Part shown: piece by piece, positions 44,811-51,574 of the stretch | Numbering within the stretch: position 1 is the stretch's first letter | How the letters are laid out: the number at the start of each line of letters is the position of its first letter | NCBI RefSeq assembly: GCF_051903925.1 | Contig: NZ_CP173678.1 | Location: 4,526,001 to 4,590,000, forward strand | Origin: G051903925 sp051903925 | GTDB lineage: Bacteria > Pseudomonadota > Alphaproteobacteria > Zavarziniales > Zavarziniaceae | Length of the DNA: 64,000 nt | Direction: 5' to 3' | Translations under genes and position numbers: made by a program | The notes under the pieces: model-generated | Told to the model about the DNA's origin: nothing | The model's input: only the letters and a program-made list of their open reading frames with translations | The model's database searches: none

Positions 44811-46018
44811 GCCGTCCACTGGCAGGGCTCAAGGTGCTCGACCTGGCCTGGGTCGTGGCCGGCCCCCTGATCGGCCGCTCGCTGGCCGACTATGGCGCCA
44901 CCGTCATCCGCATCGACTCCGCCCGCCGGGTGGAAACCGCCCGGCTGATGGGTCCGTTTCCGGGAGGGCGCTTCGACGTGCAGCAGTCGACCCTGTACGA
45001 GAACTGCAATGCGGGGAAGTTCGGCCTGTCGCTGGACCTGCGCAAGGCAGCGGCCCAGGACGTGGTGCGCGATCTGGCGGCCTGGGCCGATGTTGCGGTC
45101 GAAAGCTTCACGCCCGGCCAGCTTGCGAAATGGGGCCTTGGCTATGACGTGCTGTCGGCGGCCAATCCGTCGCTGATCCTGCTGTCCACGGCACTCATGG
45201 GCCAGTCGGGACCACACACGCGCTATTCCGGCTATGGCAATCATGGCGCAGCGATTGCCGGCTTCCAGAACATTGTCGGCCCTCAGGGCGGAACCCCGAT
45301 CGGCCCGTTCGGGCCGTACACCGACTATGTCGCGCCGCGCTTCGGGCTGGTCGCGCTGCTGGCGGCGCTGGATCATCGCCGGCGTACCGGCAAGGGCTGC
45401 CACCTGGACGTGGCACAGTCCGAGGCCGGCCTGCAATTCCTGGCCCCGCACATCGCCGATGCCTCCGTCACCGGACGCGTGCTGGACGGACAGGGCAACC
45501 GGGACGCGGCGATGGCCCCGCATGGCGTCTTTGCCTGCGCGGGCCAGGACCAATGGCTCGCGCTCGCGGTGCGCAGCGATGCCGAATGGCAGCGCCTGGC
45601 CCTGCTTGCGGGCGGCGAGGGCCTGGCCGCCGATCCGCGCTTTATGACCCTGCGCGACCGCAAGGCAAACGAGGATGCACTGGAAGCCTTACTCGAGGCG
45701 TGGACGCGGCACCATGATGGGCCGAGCCTGCAGGAAATGCTTCAGGCGCACGGCATCCCTGCCCACCTTGCGGTGGACAGCGCCGCCTTCATGGCCGATC
45801 CCCAATTGCTGGCGCGTGACCACTTCGTCCGGCTGCCCCATCCCCTGATGGGCGAGGCGGTGGTCGAGGCATCGCGCTATCGCCTGTCCGAGACCCCCGC
45901 CGCCTATGATCGCGCAGCAGCAGTCTATGGCCGCGACAACGCGCACGTCCTTCGCGATGTGCTGGGCTATGATGATGAACGGATCGCGGCGCTGCAGGCC
46001 GCCGACGCCCTGGGCTGA
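44807..46018 (+). CDS. class III CoA-transferase (CaiB/BaiF)
   Basis: A 403-residue class III CoA-transferase that moves CoA between carboxylic acids through an aspartyl-CoA intermediate. It has LAGLKVLDLAWVVAGPLIGR, YGATVIRIDSARRVE, and the Asp candidate in GPYTDYVAPRFGLVALLAAL, followed at the right spacing by RRRTGKGCHLDVAQSE. Near the C-terminus is HGIPAHLAVD. It starts on the overlapping ATGA of the previous paralogue, so the two are co-translated and may form a heteromer. The acid substrate is unknown; the upstream monooxygenase and esterase would yield an alcohol plus an acid that could feed it. Confidence 0.9.
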   Translation: MSRPLAGLKVLDLAWVVAGPLIGRSLADYGATVIRIDSARRVETARLMGPFPGGRFDVQQSTLYENCNAGKFGLSLDLRKAAAQDVVRDLAAWADVAVESFTPGQLAKWGLGYDVLSAANPSLILLSTALMGQSGPHTRYSGYGNHGAAIAGFQNIVGPQGGTPIGPFGPYTDYVAPRFGLVALLAALDHRRRTGKGCHLDVAQSEAGLQFLAPHIADASVTGRVLDGQGNRDAAMAPHGVFACAGQDQWLALAVRSDAEWQRLALLAGGEGLAADPRFMTLRDRKANEDALEALLEAWTRHHDGPSLQEMLQAHGIPAHLAVDSAAFMADPQLLARDHFVRLPHPLMGEAVVEASRYRLSETPAAYDRAAAVYGRDNAHVLRDVLGYDDERIAALQAADALG

Positions 46019-46030
46019 AGGGAACGATGC

Positions 46031-46225
46031 ATGAAGGCAGTGTTGATGGCGTTCGGCGTGGTTGCGATCCTGGTCGGCGGCCTGTGGATCGGCCAGGGTA
46101 CGGGCATGATCCGCTGGCCCGAGACCAGCTTCATGATCGACCAGTCACCCTGGATCTGGTATGGCGCCGCGGTTGTCGCAGTGGGCCTGGCTGCCATCTT
46201 CGTCGGGTCTCGTCGCCGGCGATAG
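46031..46225 (+). CDS. small two-helix membrane protein
   Basis: A 64-residue protein with two hydrophobic helices (AVLMAFGVVAILVGGLWIGQ and IWYGAAVVAVGLAAIFVG) joined by a conserved-looking loop GTGMIRWPETSFMIDQSPW, ending in RRRR. Small proteins with a WIGQG...SFM loop are seen in many proteobacteria, without known function. It lies 12 bases after the CoA-transferase gene and just before the short-peptide array, but it is probably part of neither system. Confidence 0.7.
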   Translation: MKAVLMAFGVVAILVGGLWIGQGTGMIRWPETSFMIDQSPWIWYGAAVVAVGLAAIFVGSRRRR

Positions 46226-46284
46226 CGCTTGCCTTGCTGCTGGCCGCCGCCCACACTTCCGTGCCGACACAGGCACCCAAGTCA

Positions 46285-46422
46285 ATGGCAAAGGTGAGTC
46301 TGTCAGCGTCAGAAGTCCGTCAGGTCGCCCAAGCAATGAAGAATTGGACACGCCGGTGCGCCCGGATTGTCGACATTCGCACTGCGGCCATCCAGGTCAA
46401 TGCGGCAACCAACGGCCCCTGA
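46285..46422 (+). CDS. short K-x-W-T peptide 1 (degenerate RiPP-precursor candidate)
   Basis: A 45-residue frame that begins MAKVSLSASEVRQVAQAM. Its second half, KNWTRRCARIVDIRTAA, matches the next peptide at K-x-W-T, A-[KR]-[IL]-V-[ND]-x-R and A-A. It ends NGP without the Cys-Ser tail of the other two, so it may be an eroded copy. GC at third positions is about two thirds by hand count, below that of normal genes here. No clear Shine-Dalgarno. The case rests on similarity to its neighbours. Confidence 0.4.
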   Translation: MAKVSLSASEVRQVAQAMKNWTRRCARIVDIRTAAIQVNAATNGP

Positions 46423-46463
46423 CAGACGTCGTAATCCGCTTCGGAAACTTTTGGGCTTCTCAC

Positions 46464-46610
46464 ATGACCACAGTGCGCACTTCCACACCAAAGATCGCTG
46501 CCAGCGCCGCGAAGAAGCCGTGGACCCAGCCGAAGGCAAAGCTTGTCAATGCACGCGATGCCGCCAATGCCGGAGCCGGTACGCCCGATGGGCCCTGCTT
46601 CCTGTCCTGA
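46464..46610 (+). CDS. short K-x-W-T peptide 2 (RiPP-precursor candidate)
   Basis: A 48-residue frame with a Thr/Ser/Ala/Lys-rich front half, then KKPWTQPKAKLV and a small-residue linker, ending GTPDGPCFLS. The W-T-Q-P-x-A segment could be the leader element gripped by a PqqD-like domain, by analogy with the Y-x2-P-x-L leader motif of lasso-type precursors. The last ten residues would be the core, with Thr, Cys and Ser as possible modification sites. Third-position GC is about 70% by hand count. The Shine-Dalgarno is weak. The function is inferred from the modification-type genes downstream. Confidence 0.5.
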   Translation: MTTVRTSTPKIAASAAKKPWTQPKAKLVNARDAANAGAGTPDGPCFLS

Positions 46611-46645
46611 TCCAGTTTTTTGTAGGGTCCAAAATGGGGTTCTGC

Positions 46646-46789
46646 ATGACCAAGACGCCGACCGCATCACCGCTTTCCCCTCGCATCCCCCCGAAGAAAG
46701 CCTGGACTCAGCCCCGGGCAAGGATCCTTCCGGTGGGCGAGACACGCATCGGCGGCTCCGCTGCGCCGGACGGCTGCACCCAGTCCTGA
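46646..46789 (+). CDS. short K-x-W-T peptide 3 (RiPP-precursor candidate)
   Basis: A 47-residue frame (an in-frame ATG 12 bases earlier at 46634 is also possible). Front MTKTPTASPLSPRIPP, then KKAWTQPRARIL, then a Gly/Ser/Ala linker and the tail APDGCTQS. It shares KK-x-WTQP-[KR]-A-[KR]-[LI], PDG, Cys and the terminal Ser with peptide 2, despite a different reading frame and diverged DNA. That pattern suggests selection on the peptide. About four fifths of third positions are G or C by hand count. It is 94 bases before the GTG proposed for the CmcI-like gene. Confidence 0.55.
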   Translation: MTKTPTASPLSPRIPPKKAWTQPRARILPVGETRIGGSAAPDGCTQS

Positions 46790-46883
46790 CCAGGGCTCCC
46801 GTCCGAAGCATCGCGGCACAGGTGTCGAGCTGAAAAACGGTCGGGAACTGGAGCCGATCGACGACGCCTCGGCACGTCGCATC

Positions 46884-47528
46884 GTGCAGGATTTCCATCG
46901 CCTGGTTTTTCAGCGCTTCCTTGATCGCCAGGGGACGATCGGCGTGTCATGGCTGGGCATGCACGCGATCAAGTATCCGACCGACCTGTGGTCCTACCAG
47001 GAGATCATTGTCGCCCGCCGGCCCGGACTGATCGTGGAGACGGGAACGCACAAGGGCGGCAGCGCGCTGTTCCTTGCGACGATCTGCGACCTGATCGGCC
47101 ATGGCCGGGTGATCAGTATCGACATTCACAACAATCCCGAGCGTGACCTGCCGCGCCACCCGCGCATCAGCTATGTCCACGGAGATTCCACCGACGCCGG
47201 CATCGTGGCGGCAGTGCATGCCAGCGCCGCCGAAGCGGGCGAAGTCCTGGTGATCCTGGACAGCAGCCACACCGTGCTGCATGTCCTGGCCGAAATGGAA
47301 GCCTATGCCCCGCTGGTGCGTCCCGGTGGCTACCTGATCGTCGAGGACACCTGGCGCAACGGCCATCCCGACCTGGCAGCCCTGGGCCCGGGGCCAGCGG
47401 AGGCCGTCGCCTTCTTCCTGGCGCGTCATCCGGACTTCGCGGTAGACCCGGCTCCGGAGCGCTTTCTGATGAGCCTGAACGTGGGCGGCTACCTGCGCCG
47501 CTCCCTGCCCGCCCAGCCGCAGGATTGA
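46884..47528 (+). CDS. CmcI-type SAM-dependent enzyme (cephalosporin hydroxylase family)
   Basis: A 214-residue Rossmann enzyme of the CmcI family, related to O-methyltransferases. It has VETGTHKGGSALFLATICDL (SAM loop), RVISIDIHNNPERDL, YVHGDSTD, VLVILDSSHTVLHVLAEMEA and GGYLIVEDT. The GTG at 46884 has no Shine-Dalgarno. The frame stays open upstream with family-like sequence (GRELEPIDDASARRIVQDFH), and a CTG at 46830 lies 6 bases after AGGTG, so the true start may be earlier and non-standard. One base separates its stop from the PqqD-like gene. It could methylate or hydroxylate the neighbouring peptides, or a sugar. Confidence 0.75.
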   Translation: MQDFHRLVFQRFLDRQGTIGVSWLGMHAIKYPTDLWSYQEIIVARRPGLIVETGTHKGGSALFLATICDLIGHGRVISIDIHNNPERDLPRHPRISYVHGDSTDAGIVAAVHASAAEAGEVLVILDSSHTVLHVLAEMEAYAPLVRPGGYLIVEDTWRNGHPDLAALGPGPAEAVAFFLARHPDFAVDPAPERFLMSLNVGGYLRRSLPAQPQD

Positions 47529-47529
47529 G

Positions 47530-47817
47530 ATGCCCCAGCCCCTAACCAGCGACACCACCGTCGAGCTTGCCCCGGATTTGCTGGAGGCGGAGATGGATGG
47601 CGAAACCATCCTGTTGCAGACCGAAACCGGCATCTATGCCAGTCTGGGAGAGACGGGCAGCGCGATCGCGGCCCTGATCCGCACGCCGGTCCGGGTCAGC
47701 GTCCTGTGCGAGCGCTTGCAGCAGGACTACGACGTCGACGCGGCGACGTGCGTCACCGACGTCCTGCAATTCCTGGACGACCTGAACGCGGCTGGCCTGC
47801 TTCGCGTCACCCCCTGA
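47530..47817 (+). CDS. PqqD-family peptide chaperone
   Basis: A 95-residue PqqD-like protein (RiPP recognition element fold). Features are TVELAPDLLEAEMDGETILL, QTETGIYASLGETGSAIAAL (the Y-x-L-N/G-E-T-G-x-x-I/A-W/A-x-L pattern), a helical SVLCERLQQDYDVDAATC stretch, and VLQFLDDLNAAGLL at the end. PqqD-like proteins bind leader peptides and present them to modifying enzymes. AGGA precedes the ATG, which is 1 base after the CmcI-like stop. The next gene begins 5 bases later. It is the strongest hint that the locus modifies a peptide. Confidence 0.85.
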   Translation: MPQPLTSDTTVELAPDLLEAEMDGETILLQTETGIYASLGETGSAIAALIRTPVRVSVLCERLQQDYDVDAATCVTDVLQFLDDLNAAGLLRVTP

Positions 47818-47822
47818 GGCCC

Positions 47823-48731
47823 GTGGGAGGATCGCCGGAATCGCGCGCCGTGGTAGCGCACTACACTGTCGGCGGGCTGGGCATCCGCTCCGATCTCGTG
47901 CTGCCCAGCCTTCCGGCAACGGCTCCGGAGGATGTCCGCATCCTGGTCAGCGATGGCCATCCGGCGCCGCGCCTGCGTGCACCCCTGCGTCAGGGCAGCA
48001 ATTGGCAGATCGGTCGGGGCGAATGGATGATCGCGGAGGGGGGCGGCTGCCTCTATCTCGACGGCGGTCATACCTTGACCCTGTGGGGCCCGACGGCGCA
48101 GGCCCGCGCGCATATCGGCGGTTTCGTCCGTCATGCGGCGTTCAGCGCAATCTTCCTGCACCATGACCGCGTGCCCCTGCACGCGGCCGCGCTGGCCCTT
48201 GGCGGCGGTGCGATCCTGCTGCTTGGCCAAAGCGGGGCCGGCAAGTCGACCTTGGCCGCGGCCTTTGGCCGGATTGGCGCCGACCTGATCGCCGATGACC
48301 TATGCGCGCCCCTCACGGTGGGCGGCTGCGTCTCTGTCCATCCCGTGTTCCTGGCCAATCGACTGCTGCCCGATGCGGCCCAGGCCCTGGGTCTCGAAGG
48401 CGTGCCCAGCCCGGATGGCAAGCTGGAACTGCCGCCTCGGCCCGGTCTGGCGCCAGGGCCGGTGCCGGTCCGCGCGCTGATCCTGCTGGCCGGGCGGGAT
48501 CCAGGACCCGGGCGGGTCGAGCTGCTGGCACCAGCCCAGGTCCTGCCGCGCCTTGTGCCGTACGTTCCCACGCTGCGCGTGGCCGCGGAGTTGACGGGTC
48601 GCGCCGATACGCTGGCGCGATTGGGCACGCTGGCGCAGGTGGTGCCCGCCTTTGCCGTCCATCCGCCCGACCGTATCGCCGCCCTGCCCGGCCATGCCGC
48701 CAGCCTGGCCCGCATGGCCGGCCTGGCATGA
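47823..48731 (+). CDS. HPr-kinase-like P-loop protein
   Basis: A 302-residue protein with a C-terminal HprK-type kinase core: RVPLHAAALAL (His120), P-loop GQSGAGKST (135-143), and an IADDL acidic pair at 158-159. HprK relatives of this kind pair with PqqD-like proteins in peptide-modification loci, where members such as PadeK phosphorylate a C-terminal Ser of the precursor. The GTG at 47823 follows the pqqD stop by 5 bases; a GTG at 47850 is an alternative. Its stop overlaps the next ATG by ATGA. The phosphorylation target is inferred. Confidence 0.8.
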   Translation: MGGSPESRAVVAHYTVGGLGIRSDLVLPSLPATAPEDVRILVSDGHPAPRLRAPLRQGSNWQIGRGEWMIAEGGGCLYLDGGHTLTLWGPTAQARAHIGGFVRHAAFSAIFLHHDRVPLHAAALALGGGAILLLGQSGAGKSTLAAAFGRIGADLIADDLCAPLTVGGCVSVHPVFLANRLLPDAAQALGLEGVPSPDGKLELPPRPGLAPGPVPVRALILLAGRDPGPGRVELLAPAQVLPRLVPYVPTLRVAAELTGRADTLARLGTLAQVVPAFAVHPPDRIAALPGHAASLARMAGLA

Positions 48732-50338
48732 CCACGGACCTGGACCAGGCCACCGCCCTCGCGGCGCGCGGCCTGTTCGACGATGCGGCCGAACTGGCGC
48801 AACGCGCGCTTGAACGCGGGGACCCGGCCGCGCACCTGGCCCTGGCGCGGATCCAGAACCGCGCTGGCCTCCCGGCCGATGCCGCGCGCACCGTCGCCGT
48901 CGCGCCAGTCGACGATCCCGATCTTGCGGTCGAAGGGGCCATCGCCGCGATCGCCAACCGGCGTCCGTCGCTGGCCCTGAACTTGGCGCAGCGCGTCCCG
49001 GCGGACGGCCCAGCGCGGGGCCTCGCCCTGCGCCAGATCGGCAATGCGCACCTCCTCCTGGGCGATCCGGCAACGGCGGTCGATGCCTGGCGGCAGGCGC
49101 TGGCGCGCGACCCTGGCGACCGCCTCACGGCGTCCAACATCGCCTATGCCACCGCATTCGCACCCCTCATGACCACCGCGCGGGTGCTGAAGGTCCAGCG
49201 CGGTCTATTCCCATCGCCCGGCCGACCGACCGCTGTCGCCCGGCCGGAGGAGCGGGCACGTCGGCTGCACATCGGCTATATCTCCGCCAGCTTCCGCAGC
49301 CATGCCGCGGCACACGTCTTCATCCCCATGATCCTGCGGCGCGACCCCGCAGCCATCCGTGTCACCTGCTATTCCGCCGACCCTCGGCGCGATGCCGTCA
49401 CTGTCCGCCTGCGCCTGGCGGTCGATGGCTGGCGATCCCTGGTGGGCCTGGACGATTCCGCCGCTGCCCGCCTGATCGCGCAGGACGCCGTGGACGTCCT
49501 GGTTGACCTGGATGGCCACACGGCCGGCAACAGGCTTGGCGTCTTCGCCTGGCGCCCAGCCCCGCTCCAGGTCTCGGCCTGGGGCTATTTGCCGGGGCCG
49601 GGGACGGCGGGGATCGACCTACTGGTAACGGACCCGGTGCTGATCCCCGGGGGAGAACGACCGCATTTCCGGGAACGCCTGCTGGACGTGAGCTGTCCCA
49701 CCCTGGTCGAACCGGTGGCACCCCCAGCAACCGAGCCGCGCCCAAGTGCGCCCGGCAGCGTCCGCCTGGGCTGCTTCGCGCGGGGGGAAAAGCTATCGGA
49801 GCCCCTGCTGAAGGCATGGGCGCGCATCCTGGCCGCGCGGCCCGAAACCATGCTGGTTCTGAAGGACGACCTGTATGGCGATCCCGGGGTCGCGGCGCGC
49901 CTGTCCCGCCTGTTCGCGGACGCCGGCATCGACGTCGCCGCGCGCATCGAACTGCAGAACCGGCAGCCGCGCGCAGCCTACCTCGCTCGGCACGCCGCCA
50001 TCGACCTGATGCTCGACACCTGGCCCTATTCAGGCGGTGTGGTCACGCTCGACGCCCTGTCCCAGGGCGTGCCGGTGGTCACGCTGCGCGGCGACCAGGT
50101 TGCCGCCCGCACCACCGCCTCGATCCTTGCCATGGCGGGACAGCCGGATCTCGTCACCACCAGCCCGGACGCCTATGTCGCGACCGCGCTCTCTCTGATC
50201 GACGACCAGGCACGCCGCCACACGCTCCGCGCCGACCTGCGCCACACCGTCCCCGGTCGCCTTGCCCGCGCGCTGGACACCACCGCCCGCCAGTTCCACG
50301 AAGCAATGTCACGCCAAGTTGCAAACTGGCAGAACTAA
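48728..50338 (+). CDS. TPR-containing SPINDLY-type O-glycosyltransferase (GT41)
   Basis: A 536-residue protein. Residues 1-150 are helical TPR-like repeats (FDDAAELAQRALERGDPAAH, LGDPATAVDAWRQALARDPG). From about 165 it is a GT41 O-GlcNAc/O-fucose transferase-like domain: HIGYISASFRSHAAAHVFIP, DVLVDLDGHTAGNRLGVFAW, RPAPLQVSAWGYLPGPGTAG, LVLKDDLYGD and DTWPYSGGVVTLDALSQGVP. Such enzymes glycosylate Ser/Thr of proteins in the cytosol. It overlaps the kinase gene by 4 bases and ends the four-gene run. The acceptor may be the short peptides, but this is unproven. Confidence 0.85.
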   Translation: MTTDLDQATALAARGLFDDAAELAQRALERGDPAAHLALARIQNRAGLPADAARTVAVAPVDDPDLAVEGAIAAIANRRPSLALNLAQRVPADGPARGLALRQIGNAHLLLGDPATAVDAWRQALARDPGDRLTASNIAYATAFAPLMTTARVLKVQRGLFPSPGRPTAVARPEERARRLHIGYISASFRSHAAAHVFIPMILRRDPAAIRVTCYSADPRRDAVTVRLRLAVDGWRSLVGLDDSAAARLIAQDAVDVLVDLDGHTAGNRLGVFAWRPAPLQVSAWGYLPGPGTAGIDLLVTDPVLIPGGERPHFRERLLDVSCPTLVEPVAPPATEPRPSAPGSVRLGCFARGEKLSEPLLKAWARILAARPETMLVLKDDLYGDPGVAARLSRLFADAGIDVAARIELQNRQPRAAYLARHAAIDLMLDTWPYSGGVVTLDALSQGVPVVTLRGDQVAARTTASILAMAGQPDLVTTSPDAYVATALSLIDDQARRHTLRADLRHTVPGRLARALDTTARQFHEAMSRQVANWQN

Positions 50339-50339
50339 A

Positions 50340-50353
50340 GGCGCTTTGGCGCC
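50340..50353 (+). terminator. short hairpin after the glycosyltransferase gene
   Basis: GGCGC, loop TTTG, GCGCC directly after the stop of the glycosyltransferase gene, and before an AT-rich stretch. No T run follows. It may mark the end of the peptide locus. Confidence 0.3.
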
Positions 50354-50388
50354 AGAGATAGATTCGCAAATGCGTCACTCACTAAATT

Positions 50389-51486
50389 TCAGCTCCCCCC
50401 GACGCGGATCTTGAAGCTATCCAACAATAATTTGTCTATGTCAGACAGTTTATGAGTCTCTACAATTTGATTGGAAAGCGCCGGAAACTCAAATACCATC
50501 AGCCCTCCAGATTTTTCTTTCAGATTAAACAGGCTTCCCGCATTGGGCCTTTTATAGTATACTTTGAATGTTGTCTTTAGATCTACATACGATATATGTT
50601 CTATCTCATTGTAAAGCTCTTCCTCCTTGATTAAAAATGCGAGCCTTCGTCGCACATACTCATAGGCTTTTATTTCCGTTTCTGTAGTAATGATGCCTTC
50701 AGATGCGGGTATTGCACTCTGTTCTGGGGCCGGAGCATGTTCGATCGCCTGAGCCACACTGACATTGTCAACTCCAACCCGTCGAAGAATGAGTCGATTA
50801 ACGAATAGATTGATCGCCTGTTTCGCCAAGTCACGACAGTCATCAACAACTTTTCCTGTCTTGTTACCCTTAAATCCACCCTCATCCAGAAGCAGTCGTA
50901 CCAGGGCGTCAGTCGGGCGATCCTGCCATGAATCCAACGTACCGATAAATTGCCCCAGGAGCAGCTTTCGGCGAGCCTCAGTGCCAAGATTTTGAGGATC
51001 AAATCGGGCTTTTGTAAGCTCTTCGATACCGTTCAGCGCTCTACTATCGGCTTCTCCCTTCGCAATCTCGGAGAGATCGAAAGTCAAGAATGCATTCTGA
51101 TCCATGATATTTGGTTCATCGGTATCAGCATAGCATTCATAGCGTACCCCGTTGGTTATAATGCCCAACTTGACAGTCATACAAGCATTGAAGTATGAGC
51201 GAAGCTGACCTCGATCTCCCGAAAAATCCGCGCCCTTCGGCTTTACTTCAATCCCAATGATTGGAACGCCATCCCGCACGATAACATAGTCGACTCTGTT
51301 CTTATATTTTTCAGAAAAATCAGCGTGATGCTCCGGCATTACCTCTTCAGGATCAAAAACATTGTAGCCCAGTACATTCAAAAAGGGCAAAACCAAGAAC
51401 TGCTTAGTGGCCTCCTCGCTGACACAACGGTCTGCCGCCTTTAGAACAGATCGGCACCGATCAGGCAACTCAGCGACGAAGCTCAT
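50389..51486 (-). CDS. HsdR_N-type nuclease-domain protein, stand-alone
   Basis: A 365-residue protein whose N-terminal third is the HsdR_N (type I restriction R-subunit N-terminal) PD-(D/E)xK fold: NRVDYVIVRDGVPIIGIEVK with Asp66, Glu80 and Lys82, then GQLRSYFNACMTVKLGIITN. The helicase motor of HsdR is absent, and the C-terminal half (VRRRLAFLIKEEELYNEIEH) is unassigned. The ATG at 51486 has GGGGGAG 6 bases upstream. The gene is strikingly AT-rich beside its high-GC neighbours, a sign of recent transfer. Stand-alone proteins of this type occur near phage-defence or prophage genes. No methylase or specificity gene is present. Confidence 0.82.
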   Translation of the reverse strand: MSFVAELPDRCRSVLKAADRCVSEEATKQFLVLPFLNVLGYNVFDPEEVMPEHHADFSEKYKNRVDYVIVRDGVPIIGIEVKPKGADFSGDRGQLRSYFNACMTVKLGIITNGVRYECYADTDEPNIMDQNAFLTFDLSEIAKGEADSRALNGIEELTKARFDPQNLGTEARRKLLLGQFIGTLDSWQDRPTDALVRLLLDEGGFKGNKTGKVVDDCRDLAKQAINLFVNRLILRRVGVDNVSVAQAIEHAPAPEQSAIPASEGIITTETEIKAYEYVRRRLAFLIKEEELYNEIEHISYVDLKTTFKVYYKRPNAGSLFNLKEKSGGLMVFEFPALSNQIVETHKLSDIDKLLLDSFKIRVGGS

Positions 51487-51574
51487 AGCATCTCCCCCCA
51501 TTCTTGAAGAGTCTCCAGATCACTCTTCAATCCACAAGGGTACACGATAAAGCTGCTGGCGCACACGCGTACGT

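Noticed and set aside
46027..46422. A long frame over the small membrane protein and peptide 1
   Set aside because: Its first half overlaps the better supported 64-residue membrane protein in another frame; only the part from the ATG at 46285 resembles the peptide family.
46285..48731. Complete lasso-peptide cluster
   Set aside because: Leader-like motif, PqqD-like and HprK-like proteins fit, but there is no asparagine-synthetase-like cyclase or B2 protease, and the cores lack an acidic residue at the usual ring position in at least one peptide.
50389..51486. Type I restriction-modification system
   Set aside because: Only an HsdR_N-like domain is present; there are no HsdM, HsdS or helicase motifs nearby.
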